The notes under the pieces were generated by a model that was not told where the DNA came from, ran no database searches, and saw only the letters and a program-made list of their open reading frames with translations. From Armigeres subalbatus (lineage: Eukaryota > Arthropoda > Insecta > Diptera > Culicidae), in assembly GCF_024139115.2 (NCBI RefSeq), contig NC_085139.1, positions 143,270,652 to 143,334,651 on the forward strand: a stretch of 64,000 nt of DNA. The letters run 5' to 3'. The number at the start of each line of letters is the position of its first letter. The stretch's first letter is position 1. Positions 11,201-26,200 of the stretch are shown piece after piece. The position numbers and the translations under genes were made by a program.

Positions 11201-14200
11201 AAGTTATTCTTGGTTCGCTTCAACACCGTGAAAATGTAGGTCAGCACACCCAAACTATTTGTCAATAAGGTCACAGAAAACGTTGTCCGCATTTTATTGC
11301 CGACCGACAAGAAGCTTTTTAAAATACTGTTAATACTGTACAAGAACTTTTCTTGCAGCTCTTTCTTAATCATGCTTTGGCGAATTCTCTTCAGTTTCAG
11401 GAAACCTAGTAACTTGTGAGTTTCGCCGTCAACCATGTTTTGAATCTCCTACTTTTTATTGACACTGATACTGTCGGCATCCGCCAGGTGACCCCGGTAT
11501 AGATGTACGGGTCGACATTAACTGATTCTAAGCTCCATCCGGATGTCGTTGTTGAATACCGTTACAAGCCTCAGAAATTGCTTCAGCTTCTTTACAGATT
11601 CCGCAATCAGCTTCATATTGTCCATTATGTGTGGGTAATGATTGTATGCCTCTTCAAATTAAAAAAAATGATAGCTATAGTTGTCTTGGTTGAGCGCTCT
11701 GCTAAGAGGGTTCATGACAAGGCAAAACCATAGAGGACTAAAGGTATCATCTTGGAATATGTCCCTTCTGATGCTGAGATTCCTTTTCTCCAAAGCGTGC
11801 TGTATTAGCCTGATGACGTTAACATCTATCATGTAGAACTGCACTACTTTAAGGAGGTACGAGTGAGGTTCTGAGTCGTATGTCTTCTTATAGTCGATGT
11901 ACGCCACGCTCAGGTTTCTTTGCTTCTGAATGAGTTGCGTCGAAAACCTTTCTATTTGTCAGTCATCAGGTTTTTGACGTCGCAATGGTTTTGTACTTTC
12001 TTCGCTATTACCAATGGCAGCACTTTGTACAGACTAAAAACACGTTATTTGTCTGATTTGGCTGGGTTTGCAGTGGTCCGATCCTTCGACAGAAGATGAG
12101 AGACACGCCTAGAGATGAATTCCCAGGATTATCAACTACCGAGTTGAAGCTTTTCCTAATTTATGTCCACCCACGCAATCCAGCACAATTTAATGAAAGA
12201 AGAGGGTTCGCTGCTTCCATCAGTGGTGCTGGATTACCTGGGTGGGCTCCAATTAGCTCACCAGCAACGTGAGCAGCTCTTGTTTACAAAAGCAATTTCG
12301 CCCTTTTGAAATGTTGGTGCCGATATATTTAACCGTAATAATCACATACATCAAGCTGCTGTGGGTGTAGAACGCAAGTTCTGAACTCAAGTACGGTTTC
12401 GAACATCCAAGATATCCCAAAACCATCTGACCATGAATATATTATCACCCAACCAGGGGATGGCAGATTTTAATACAGTTCTGCATAAGAACCTTACAGA
12501 AACTGTAGATTATATATACAATTCTGTAAGCTTTTTATACAAATATTGTATTAAAATAATACAGATTTGTATTATTTTAATACAATATTTGTATAAAAAG
12601 CTTACAGAATTGTATATGCCCAGATTTTATACAATAATTGTTAGATTTGTTTTTTGGGTGTGAATATGGTTGAATACATATCCAAACTTGAAGCGACCAA
12701 AAAGTGTAGAGGGTGGCTGTAGAACGCAAGTTCTAAACTCAAGGACGGTTTGGATGACCCGGGATTTCTCAAAACCATCTTACCATGTCTTATGGAATAA
12801 ATAAGAAGAATATAGCTTGATAGCTAGCTTGATACCTATTCACATTTGGTTTATACGATTGAAAGTTTTCCCAGCAAAAAACATGTAGAAGGAGTCTCAG
12901 CAGTGATATATATCGACCTGTACTGTTTAGTGTGTGAGTTTCACTAATTTATAAATTGTTTTAATATTTTCTACGTCGTACTACAAATTGCTTCTGTGTT
13001 ACAGAAACGTATCTGTAGTAATTTTATTTTTTCTTCTTCTAAACTTCAAAAAATGAAACGTTTCTTCAAAATTTTAATGTACCGGAATGCATATCTGTTG
13101 CTGTTGGAGCTTTCTCAATGTTATATTTATCACTGAATTATTTTAGAAATCACTTACCTAGTATTCTCTTAGGAATCACGAGATTCTCCTTGTGTACAGT
13201 ATTTCAACGCTGAGTATATTTTAAACCTCAACTTAATGCGGTTTGTTGAGAACTTTTTGCATCAACAAGCAATAATATAATAAAAACCACGTGGTTCGGT
13301 TGTCAGATACCCCACTCCCCTATGGGGTTTATCTTGTTTTTTTTTGACAAACTCTCCCTCTCCCTTGTATGGTTTTGTGGTGTTTGGACGGTCCCTAAGT
13401 TGTTTTGGAAATTTTGTATTAACTTCATAAATTTTAATTTCTTTACTAAATTTTATTTATTAGAACATTTTGATTTATATCACCCAACCAGCGGATGGCA
13501 GATTTTAATACAGTTCTGCATAAGAACCTTACAGAAACTGTATAAAAATTGGGCATATACAATTTCGGAAGATTTTAATACAACTGTTGTATTGAAATAA
13601 TACAAATTTGTATTATTTTAATACAATATTTGTATAAAAAGCTTACAGAATTGTGTATGCCCAGATTTTATACAATAATTGTCAGATTTGTTTTTTGGGT
13701 GTACAGAACATTCCTTATTTCTCTAGGAAAGTTTACTTCACTGGCAAGATATTATCCTTTAATTATTATGCACATCAAACATATCTGTGAATCAACAGCA
13801 ACACAAAATACATTTTATTATCCTACTCTCTGAAGAATGATTGTGAATAAAAACCAACACTTGAAGTGATGAATCTTTTCGTCCGTTCCACATTAATGCG
13901 TATAAAGAATGCAAATATGTGAAACGTGTCACAATATTATTTTGCATTACGAGTATATATCGCCGGAAATAAAATCGCTGCCAATTCGTAAACAGCAGCA
14001 CTATACTCAGAATTTTTATTCGTCTCAACTAAAAAAATCCACGACTGAGCGTTAGATTCGCACAATATTCTTCTTCTTTGTTTCGTGGCTGAGATGAAGC
14101 GTGCTATCGCAGACTATAATAGCAATATGGTACGATGCGAATACGGTCACAGTAGTTACGAAAAATTCATAAACAAAGAGTCAGAGATTTTCTAAACCCT

Positions 14201-17200
14201 AATTAACTCTGCACTCAATTACCAACGACGCTACAGTGAGTTTGTTGCGTATTGCAAAACTCGTTGAACGAGGACATTCATCGAGAGCGTGTCATCGCTA
14301 GGGTGGATCATTACTTGTCAAGAATTACAAGTTCATAAAACTAAAATGAATATTTAATAATTATCGTAAGTTATTCATTAATCAATGTTGCGGTAATTCG
14401 TTTGAAATCCTAAATCAATTTTGCGAATGTCCTTGAAATTTGGTATAGCAATTTTATTCGATTTATCTAATAACTTTAAAAAGTATTAAAAATTGAGGTG
14501 TTTTACAGATCATGTAAATTTCAGGAAACTCTCCAAAGGTAATCCAATTAAAAATAATTCGAAATTTCTATTATTATATTAGAGTTTCATTGTAAACTAG
14601 GTGTACCTGCCCGATCTCGCTCGAGTTTTATTTTCCATCTGTCAATAATTTTGTTGATATAGCAGCGTCGCATTCTAGATCGACTTCAGTTCGAGCTTGG
14701 TGGCTTTCTCCAAAACTCATGAAACCGTTGCTTTTTGACAATTTTCCAACTTTCCCCGTCAAATTGATCAACTCTCAGTATGTACAAACACAGCTGATCC
14801 CAAGACTAATCGATTAGTTAGGGAATCATGCAAATCGATCCATCCGTTCACGAGTTATAGTGTCTTAAAGGAAATGTAAACTCATTTTTATATATAGAGA
14901 AGATAAATTTTTCATTCCGAAAGAAGTGATTACCTCCAATACATTTTTTAAACTAAATTTGTGCAGTGATTTGTGACAGTATGTGGAGGCGCGTAGTACA
15001 TTGTAGGTTAGTCAAATATCGGGTGGGGTGAGGGCGTGTTGATTTATGAAGCCTTTTCTCCTACCAGGAAGATAGGCAATTAACTTTGATTGAGCATTCT
15101 AAATGGTCAACTGATATATGATGTACTTTAGCTTCATTATTTCTGTTCCGATAGTTTGATTTCAGCTCAGCATTTAGAGAAAACTTACAATACTAAATCA
15201 TATTTGTGTTGTTTGTTCTTATATCAGCACAAGCAAACGATAACACTCGTAGTGACAGCGGTAGCCACAGGATCACCCTGCTGGTGCATCAACTGTTTAC
15301 TTCAAACATCGGGCGCGAAAAGAAACAATCGACTACGTTCTATTGAGGATGTTGACTTCATACTATATAAAATGAATAAAAGGCCAACCAAATATTGGCT
15401 CTAGTTGTTATCTAGTATTTTATTAGGTTAGGTTTGTTGATATTACTTGGCGGTACGGTGGTAAAGTTGATATTTGTTCTGTTGAAGGAGCACTACCAAG
15501 CGACTGATGCACAAACTGTCGCGAAGCACTCCTACTTACATATCACACCTGGTGCTTGATGGTCATAAGCTATATTTTGAGAGCTTATTCATGACGGGTT
15601 GCTTGTTTTGGTAGTTGACACTAAACGCTTCTTCCGGATGAAGCAGGCTAGACGAGTAAATCCATTTGCAGTTTGTTTTCAGAAGGTCCGTTTTGCCTCA
15701 CCCGCTTGGTGATTTGGTGCTACGCTTCATCTGAGCCATTTTGTAGTTTTTCTTACGAAAAGGATATAAAGATAAAGGTATAACTTTGTTCGACAACTCT
15801 TCTATGATGGCGATTGTCATCAAAAGTGTCGTTTGATGCACGAAATATTATATCGATTAGCAATGAATGCTACTTATATGCGGCACTGTTGTGTGTAAAC
15901 ACGTAAGTTTACTGACACAACGATAACACATATATTTATATAGATTATCATTCGCTCTTAAACCGGTTTTACGAATCAGCAGAGGATGAAATAGTTTGGC
16001 ATCGTGAAATTCAAAGCCGTGTGGCAGACTTCCACACAAGGAATTTGAAAAAATAGCCAACGAGTACACACAACACACGAGAGTGCACATCGATGCATCC
16101 ATACTGGCGAACTTATTCAGAAGTTGCTTTATTTTGATCATGTCTGCATGTTTTGTGCCTTTCTCGTATACCTACCTTCTTGACTCAAATCCCAACAGAC
16201 TCATATTCCGAACATTCGTCACATGTAGCTTTACCTGGAATATTTTGTTACTATTGCATAAATGAACGAACTTTATCGGCAGGTGTACAATTCAAGGACA
16301 TGATAACTGTAGAGCAATGAGATCTTCTTCTTATTGGCATTACATCCCCACACTGGGACAGAGCCGCCTCGCATCTTAGTGTTCATTAAGCACTTCCACA
16401 GTTATTAACTGCGAGGTTTCTAAGCCAGGTTACCATTTTTGCATTCGTATATCATGAGGCTAGCACGATGATACTTTTATGCCCAGGGAAGTCGAGACAA
16501 TTTCCAATCCGAAAATTGCCTAAACCGGCACCGGGAATCGAACCCAGCCACCCTCAGCATGGTTTTGCTTTGTAGCTGCGCGTCTTACCGCACGGCTAAG
16601 GAGGGCCCCTGAGAGATATGAGATATCGATGAAATTTTGCATTTTAGTGCATTCAGAATTTTGAGAATATTTATATTATTCGTGTTCGACATTTGAGACA
16701 AATTTTAACAGAATAAAATCATTGAGTATTGATAGTTACAATCAATTAAATATATTTACCCCAAAGTTCTATTCTTTCGCTATCCGATGGAAACAATGGA
16801 TCAATTAAAATATTTTAATTCATGTGCCATAAAGACCTCCCCAATCAACACAAAATCGTATATGATGCAACATAAGATGCTAAAGTGGAGGCGATATACG
16901 TACATGTTGTATGGGGATGTACCTATATGGCCTCCACTTTAGCATCTTATGTGACATCATACACGATCTTGTGTTGTCTGGGTCTGAAGTAAGAAATGTG
17001 CTTGAGTGTTCAAAATATGAGTCACATCTACGTTCTTACTTTTAACTGTTTATTCGTCGTTTATTCGGGTGCATATAAAGAAGAACACAGACATATTTTA
17101 GCTTCACAAAAAGTTGGTTTCTCTTTCGGGAAACGTGCCAGCCTAGGGCTGAAAGTGTCCTTAATAAAGACAATAAAAAAAGGTTTCTCTTGGAACAACT

Positions 17201-20200
17201 CATAAATAGAGCTATTGCCATACATTCATAAAAATGGCTGGTACGATCACGTTAATGGTCGGTTTCAGCAGATAAACATACGTACAGATTCCTGTTTTAT
17301 GTTTAATGGAAGGTAATGCAGTCAAAGATTATAGAATTCTCTGAACGATAATGATAATGATCGACGATAAACGAGAGACATAAACTTCTTTCAATCATAA
17401 CAAACGCAATAATCGATACTAATGCGAAATTAAAAAAGAATCTCAAAAGTTTTAAAAAATTTTAGTCTTTTTTTTATTTTTGTAGATAACCGCGAACAAC
17501 AATGATTTTCATGAAATAACTATTATTCTCGAACTTGATATTCAGTGATGATGTTTTTCTGCTGTTGTCACCAGGCCTACCCGATCGCTTTCTAGTACTC
17601 AGCACATTATTTTTACATTTATTTTTGAAACTGTCGACGAGTTTTGTGATCCACTATGCTACAGATCATGTCACTTATTCCTTGAAATTGGAACCACGTA
17701 AGGCAGAAGCCATAAGTTGAAAAGCTAAACTTTATATGGACTTGATTGATATAAGAGATAAAAGAATTAGCATCAATAACGAAAATTTGCTGTTTTTTGT
17801 GCCCTTTCCAGGCCATATCGATCAGGAAAGCTGTCGTTTGATTAGTAAGCTTTGTTTGCTGAAAAGCTGCTTACGGGCTACATCGATTGTCCAACACTAT
17901 TGCCGCAGTTACATGTGTAAGCTCCTGAAAGACCGCTTCGTCAGCGCCTGTTATGAATATAGAACTACAGACTAGCAACTATGCACTACACGAGGCAATT
18001 CGATCTATCAACCGGCGCTTCAACTACTTCTTCGACATGTTTGACTTTCACTTACCCAGTTGACGTGTTTTGCTATCGGTGACTCGATTTTTTTTCCATA
18101 CCGCTGGCCGTTTTCAATTGGTCCAATTCATTTAATTTTATTCATTTAGACATTTATTGTCCGTTGGACTATTTGAATAAATGAACAAATGAACAAGTTA
18201 TCATTAACCATATCGGGTTCACAAATGCCACAGTATCTGGCAAAACCACAGAAGGTGTTCAACTGAGTTGTGATTGTTGCAGATGTCATAGTTCACACAG
18301 TTGGGTATGTCCTCAGTTCTCAGACGCGGTAGAGCGACCGCGACGCGGTAGAGGTTGTTATCGGCATTTTCGTTTCCAGGTATGACACGATGACATGGTC
18401 ACCACATAATTGTCGTTAGCTCTGTATCGGTCTTCAACGTATTATGAATCCTCTGGGTGCAGGTGTGGTCATCAGATTGTGCAATATGTAGCTGTAATGT
18501 GAATGTACGGCATGTCGTAGAAGCTTGGGTGAAAAGTGCAGAAGTTTAATTTTGGTTGTATTATTTCGTATACCAATCATTTTTCATATTTGTTCATCAG
18601 TTAAAAATAACCATAATTACTGTATTTTAATTTTAAAAACAGGAACAGCAGAATGCGGCGCGGTTATTCCATAGATGGGGTTTCGCTCACCTCTTTGACG
18701 AGAACAAACCTCAATTGACGCAATGCAATGAAAGTTCATAACGAGTAGTTATCACCTCCGCAACTAACGATGCATGGAACGCTAGTTGAATAAAGTAAAA
18801 GTAACTGCCTCGTGCAGTAATTCATACCTCACACATGTTACTATGTGACTAGTGATCATCATTCGTTCAAGTGATAGAGTATGGCGTGTCAAACACCCTT
18901 CTAATAGCTATGGTTATGAATGCATATATGAGATTTGGCTCTACATTTTGATTGAGACAGAATGCAACAAAATAAAACATAGGTTTCATAAAAATAATTT
19001 ATAAAACATCAATTGTATACGATTTTAATTATCAAAAGTATATGATGACTTAAACAATTTGATGGCGAATTAATCACAACAATAAAGAAACTAATAATAC
19101 AAAGATAATTCCGCTAGAAAAGCAATAATAATAATTTATTCAAAAATAAGATTTGTATTTTAATTATACATTCAGGCAGATAGATAATTTGTTTTTTGAA
19201 TATCCGTTAATCATTCCTTATATTATCGGGATTTTGCTCAACCAAACCACAGAATTTAAGGAACAAATTACTTATAGCAGCATCACTATTCGAATCGAAA
19301 ACTTTTATCTCAGTAATTAAGAATGTACATTTGTACATGTAAGAACAAATACATTTATTTTACTATCAAAATCACATAGGAACCCGACTACATGCAATAA
19401 CTATTATGATTTCATCGTGAACCAGTTGCAATTTCGTAAAAGCTCATTTGTTTTCCATTTCTATAAGCATAAAATGCTCTATCCCCAAATTGGTATTCGT
19501 CTGTAGTCGTTGATTGCACCCCCGAAACAATTATATGGAAATTAATAAATGTTTATTAAATCTGGTTGGCGCAAATCTACTGCGACGTGTTTTGGCGACC
19601 ACTGCCTTATCAGCGCATTCGTACGTCAATTATATTCACATTTATAGGAAAGCATGTGGTTTTGATGATAGGGGCACATCATTCGAGGAACGTCAAAATA
19701 ATATAGGCTCATCATCACACATGATTTTCGTTAGTTTATATTACAAGCATATTGGAGCTAGATGTGACAAGAATACAAAGGTAGAAGAACGATTGAAGCT
19801 AATTGCAACTTTATTATGCTGGAAATGTGTAGTAATATGGAAGGATCCACTAGATACGTCACAAGAAAATTAACAATTTTCAACCTCTTCCTTAGTTGTC
19901 ACTTTTTATATCTTTTTATATCTGCTTTGTATTAAAAAAATGATCTGTTAGATGCTCAAGCGATAGAAGCTTATTGAAAATTCTGAATTTAATTGACATC
20001 TGAAGAAGTTATTCGAAGCTTCAAGAATTTTGAGACTAGATCGAATTGTTTTTTTTTAAACAACCAGGAAAATAATTGTGTAGTAAAATCTTTGTTCTCA
20101 ATAAGGTTTCGCAATTCTCACTAAAAACAATACAAACTCAAACACAGATGGGAAGACATTTGTTCAGTTCATCGAGTTGAGTCGATTGGTATATGATACT

Positions 20201-23200
20201 TTGGGTCTTCGAGTCTCCTATAAAAAAAATGATTTTCGTACGGCCAAGGTGCCGAATAATATGCAATTAATTGGAATAGTAATTGTGCCATTTGCATGAC
20301 AAAAATTATTGAAAACCGTAGGAATATCTATGTAAGTTAATAACTAAATTTTGCCCTAACAAAAGCGATGTAAAAAAATCTACTTCTGTTGTCTGTGATA
20401 ACTAATACAGTAAAAGTACAACTAGAAAGCGTAGTATTATATGCTTGAAATAGAAATTCATTGAACTCTAGGGATTTGCCTTCCCCAGGTCAGGTTCAAA
20501 GTAGCAAGTCTTTGATATTTTCAGTAGCTTGCATGAATGAATGAGCTGGCTAACCAATCGTTGAGCTATTTACAACTTGCCGGTACGATGCACATAGCTA
20601 TTTTAAACACCCACTACGACGGAACAAAACAACAGTTGTAGAAACTACCTGCTAGACAGCAATAATCATAAATCGGGTGTAGTTCATCGGTGAAAGTGGC
20701 CAGATACAACGCAATTTTCTATAAATGTTGAGCATTGTAAAAATAAACTGATTGAGGTGGGTAGGACGTGGATAAATGTTCGTTGAAAATTTGAATAGGG
20801 TAACAACATATGAAGGGTCTCCTGTTTATAAAATTTCTCTGTACTTTTTGAGTATACTATATCGATGTGAAAAGTAATATAAAATCACCTTGTTTTATTG
20901 ATTACAATTTTATAATATGTCTAGTTATGTTCACTTCACTTAGTTATTTGCAGTTTTTTTTAACAAAAAACAATAACAAAAAATGAATTATCTAAATAAA
21001 TTAGAAAAACTATTTTCCTTTTGATGACCAGAACTGCGGTCCCATTCTATAGAGCCTGTTTTAAGTTTCAGTTTTACAATAGAAAACACGAATTGTTATG
21101 TATATTATGATAATTTAACATACGAACAATATAGCTCACCAACAAACTGACATATCGTTGACAATCTTCGAGCTGTCTCGTTTGGTATGTAATCCTATGG
21201 GGCTCTGAGCCTTTTTTCAAAAGTTCGTTTTAGAGTGCTCCTAAAGCTTTTGCGTACAAGAAAGGCATGAAGATAATTTATTTGTATCGCAAGTTGTTCA
21301 CGACCAGCTTTCTAAAAATAAAGTAATCCTAACATATAAGAAAGAAGCGACTATTTTGAGAAGCCGTAAAATGCCGAGACAGGTATGCAAATAAACTAAC
21401 ACATAAACTGCGCAGCACCTTACCTCATGAAAAGCTGAGATGGCTATCTACACTTCAGTGTATTCAGGCTCAGATTCGTATGATGTACACGTAGGCGGGT
21501 GACAGAATGCAAGTAACACAATATAGGAATTTAATAACATATCCGGCATCAAGTTCCCAGACCGGTACTTTGGCCTTGGATTCACTGAATGTAAACAAAC
21601 GGTAAGAGGGAAGGCATCAGCAATCGTGGAGACTGTGATTGAGGGATCAAATTACTTTGACCTATACAAAGAATTTCACGCGCCTATCTTGACTTCGCGT
21701 GATAGGACAATGTAGAAAACAAATGCACTTTCAAGTGTTATTCTTAGTTTATTATTGAATCGCAGTGCAGCACGCTTCTACGCTCCCCCATGAATGAAGA
21801 TTTAATAAATGACAAGGAAGGCAAATTGCCAGATTTCGACTTAATTGCAATTTGTGCATATCTGTGAGTACCTATATGTGTAAAACAAAATCGAACGAAT
21901 TAAATGCAGTGACAGCATGGTGCTCTGCTCACTTCTATGCGCAAAAAGCTAATAAAAGTTGACCACATCTGGCACATTGCAAGGTATCTAAAGTGAATTT
22001 CCTCTAAAGCACAAATTTGACCAAAAATGTTTTTTTCCTAACAGATTCATAAAAGTTTATTTCATCATTATCATCTGAAAATCTAAAAATCTAAAAATCT
22101 AAAAATCTAAAAATCTAAAAATCTAAAAATCTAAAAATCTAAAAATCTAAAAATCTAAAAATCTAAAAATCTAAAAATCTAAAAATCTAAAAATCTAAAA
22201 ATCTAAAAATCTAAAAATCTAAAAATCTAAAAATCTAAATATCTAAAAATCTAAAATCTAAAAAATCTAAAAATCTAAAAATCTAAAAATCTAAAAATCT
22301 AAAAATCTAAAATCTAAAAATCTAAAAATCTAAAATCTAAAATCTAAAAATCTAAAAATCTAAAAATCTAAAAATCTAAAAATCTAAAAATCTAAAAATC
22401 TAAAAATCTAAAAATCTAAAAATCTAAAAATCTAAAAATCTAAAAATCTAAAAATCTAAAAATCTAAAAATCTAAAAATCTAAAAATCTAAAAATCTAAA
22501 ATCTAAAAATCTAAAAATCTAAAATCAAAAATCTAAAATCTAAAATCTAAAATCTAAAATTTAAAATCTAAAAATCTAAAAACCCAAAAATCTAAAAATC
22601 TAAAAATCTAAAAATCTAAAAATCTAAAAAATTAAAATTTAAAAAATCTAAAAATCTAAAAATCTAAAATCTAAAATCTAAAATTTAAAAAATCTAAAAA
22701 TCTAAAATCTAAAAATCTAAAAATCAAAATCTAAAAATCTAAAATCAAAATCTAAAAATCTAAAATCTAAAAATCTAAAATCTAAAATCTAAAAATCAAA
22801 ATCTAAAATTCTAAAATCTAAAAAAAATCTAAAAATCTAAAAATCTAAAAATCTAAAAATTCTAAAAATCTAAAAATCTAAAATTCTAAAATCTAAAAAT
22901 TCAAAATTAAAATCTAAAATCTAAAAATTCTAAAATCTAAAAAATCAATAAATCCAAAAATCTTAAAATCTAAAATTTAAAAATCTAAAAATCTTAAAAT
23001 TTAAAAATCTAAATTTATTAAACTCTAAAAATCTAAAAATCTAAAAATCTAAAATCTAAAAATCTAAAAAATCTAAAAATCTAAAATTCAAAAATCTAAA
23101 ATCTAAAAATCTAAAAATTCTAAAATCTAAAAATCTAAAATCTAAAATCTAAAATCTAAAAATCTAAAAATCTAAAAATCTAAAATCTAAAAATCTAAAA

Positions 23201-26200
23201 TTCTAAAATCTAAAAATCTAAAATCTAAAAATTCAAAATTCAAAAATCTAAAAATCAAAAATCTAAAATCTAAAAATCTAAAAATCTAAAATCTAAAAAT
23301 CTAAAATCTAAAAATTAAAAATTCAAAATCTAAAAATCTAAAATCTAAAAATCTAAAATTCAAAAATCTAAAAATCTAAAAATCTAAAATCTAAAAATCT
23401 AAAAATTCAAAATTCTAAAAATCTAAAAATCTAAAAATCTAAAAACTAAAAATTCAAAATCTAAAAATTCTAAAATCTAAAAATCTAAAAATTAAAAAAA
23501 TCTAAAAATCTAAAAATTCAAAAATCAAAATCTAAAATCTAAAAATCGAAAAATCTAAAAATCTAAAAATCTAAAAATCTAAAAATCTAAAAATCTAAAA
23601 ATCTAAGAATCTAAAAATCAAAAAACCTAAAAATCTAAAAATCTAGAATCTAAAATCTTGAATCTAAAATCTAAGAATCTAAAAATCTAAAAATCTAAAA
23701 ATCTAAAAATCTAAAAATCTAAAAATCTAAAAATCTAAAAATCAAAAAATCTAAAAATCTAAAAATCTAAAAATCTAAAAATTTAAAAATTTAAAAATCT
23801 AAAAATCTAAAAATCTAAAAATCTAAAATCTAAAAATCAAAAATCTAAAATCTAAAATCTAAAATCTAAAAATCTAAAAATCTAAAATCTAAAAATCTAA
23901 AATCTAAAATTCAAAATTCTAAAATCAAAATCTAAAAATCTAAAATCAAAATCTAAAAATCTAAAATCTAAAAAAATCTAAAATCTAAAAATCAAAAATC
24001 TAAAAATCTAAAAATCTAAAAAATCTAAAATTAAAAAATTAAAAATCTAAAAATCTAAAATCAAAATTCAAAAATCTAAAAATCAAAAATTCAAAAATCT
24101 AAAAATCTAAAATCTAAAATCTAAAAATTCAAAAATTCTAAAAATCTAAAAATTCAAAAATCTAAAAATCTAAAAAATCTAAAATCTAAAAATCTAAAAA
24201 ATTTAAAAATCTAAAATCTAAAATCAAAAATCTAAAAATTAAAAAAATCTAAAATCTAAAATCTAAAAATCTAAAAAATTAAAAATCTAAAAATCTAAAA
24301 TCTAAAAATCTAAAATTCTAAAATCTAAAAATCTAAAAAATCTAAAAATCTAAAATCAAAAATTTAAAAATCTAAAAATTAAAATAAAAATCTAAAAATC
24401 TAAAATCTAAAAATCCAAAAATCTAAAAATCTAAAAATCTAAAAAAATCTCAAAATTCAAAAATTAAAATCTAAAAATCTAAAAATCAAAAAATTAAAAA
24501 TCTAAAATCTAAAATCTAAAAATTCAAAATCTAAAAATTCAAAAATCTAAAAATCTAAAAATCCAAAAATTAAAATCTAAAATCTAAAATTAAAAAATCG
24601 AAAAATCAAAGAATCTAAAAATCTAAAAATCTAAAAATCTAAAAATCTAAAAATCTAAAAATCTAAAAATTTAAGAATTCAAAAATCCAAAAATCCAAAA
24701 ATCTAAAAATCTAAAAATCTAAAAATCTAAAAATCTAAAAATCTAAAAATCTAAAAATCCAAAAATCTAAAAATCTAAAAATCTAAAAATCTAAAAATCT
24801 AAAAATCAAAGAATTTAAAAATCTAAAAATCTAATAATCTAAAAATCTAAAAATCTAAAAATCTAAAAATCTAAAAATTTAAGAATTCAAAAATCCAAAA
24901 ATCCAAAAATCTAAAAATCTAATAATCTAAAAATCTAAAAATCTAAAAATCTAAAAATCTAAAAATCTAAAAATCTTAAAATTTAATAATCTAAAAATCT
25001 AGAAATCTAGAAATCTAAAAATCTAAAAATCTAAAAATCTAAAAATCTAAAAATCTAAAAATCTAAAAATCTAAAGATTCAAAAATCTAAAAAATTAAAA
25101 ATCTAAAAATTTTATCTAATAATCTAAGAATCCAAAAATCAACATTTCTAAAAATCTAAAAATCTGAAAATCCAAAAATTTAAAAATCCAAAAGTTTAAA
25201 AATCTAAAAATTAAAAATTTAAGAATTCAAAAATCCAAAAATCCAAAATCTAAAAATCTAAAAATCTAAAAATCTAAAAATCTTAAAAATTCAAAATCTA
25301 AAAATCTAAAGATCCAAAAATCTAAAAATCTAAAAATTCTAAAAATCTAAAATCTAAAAAATCTAAAATCTTAAAATCTAAAAATTCTAAAATCTAAAAA
25401 TTCTAAAAATCTAAAAATTCAAAAATCTAAAAATCTAAAATCTAAAAATCTAAAAATCTAAAATCTAAAAATTCCAAAAATCTAGAAATCTAAAATTCAA
25501 AAATCAAAGAATTTAAAAATCTAAGAATCTAATAATCTAAAAATCTAAAAATTCTAAAAATCTAAAATTTAAGAATTCAAAATCTAAAAATCCAAAAATC
25601 TAAAATCTAAAAATCTAAAAATCTAAAAAATCTAAAAATTCAAAAATCTAAAATCTAAAAATCTAAAATCTAAAATCTAAAAATCTAAAAATCTAAAAAT
25701 TCAAAATCTAAAAATCTAAAAATCTAAAAATCTAAAAATCTAAAAATCTAAAAATCTAAAAATCTAAAAATCTAAAAATCTAAAAATCTAAAAATCTAAA
25801 AATCTAAAAATCTAAAAATCTAAAAATCTAAAAATCTAAAAATCTAAAAATCTAAAGATCAAAGAATTTAAAAATCTAAAAATCTAATAATCTAAAAATC
25901 TAAAAATTTAGAAATCTAAAAATTTAAGAATTCAAAAATCCAAAAATCCAAAAATCTAAAAATCTAAAAATCTAAAAATCTTAAAATCTAAAAATCTAAA
26001 AATCCAAAAATCTAAAAATCAAAAAATCAAAAAATCAAAAAATTCAAAAATTTAAAAACCTAAAAATCTAAAAATCTAAAAATTAAAAATCTAAAAATCT
26101 AAAAATCAAAAAATCAAAAAATCAAAAAATCAAAAAATTAAAAAATCTAAAAATCTAAAAATCTAAAAATCTAAAAATCTAAAAATCTAAAAATCTAAAA

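Noticed and set aside
16520..16609. Functional tRNA gene (minus strand)
   Set aside because: It is the tRNA-like head of the Feilai SINE, repeated at 49930-50011.
19514..19873. 119-codon frame in intron 1
   Set aside because: No recognisable motif, no ATG at the 5' end of the frame (begins TTG), composition like the surrounding intron.
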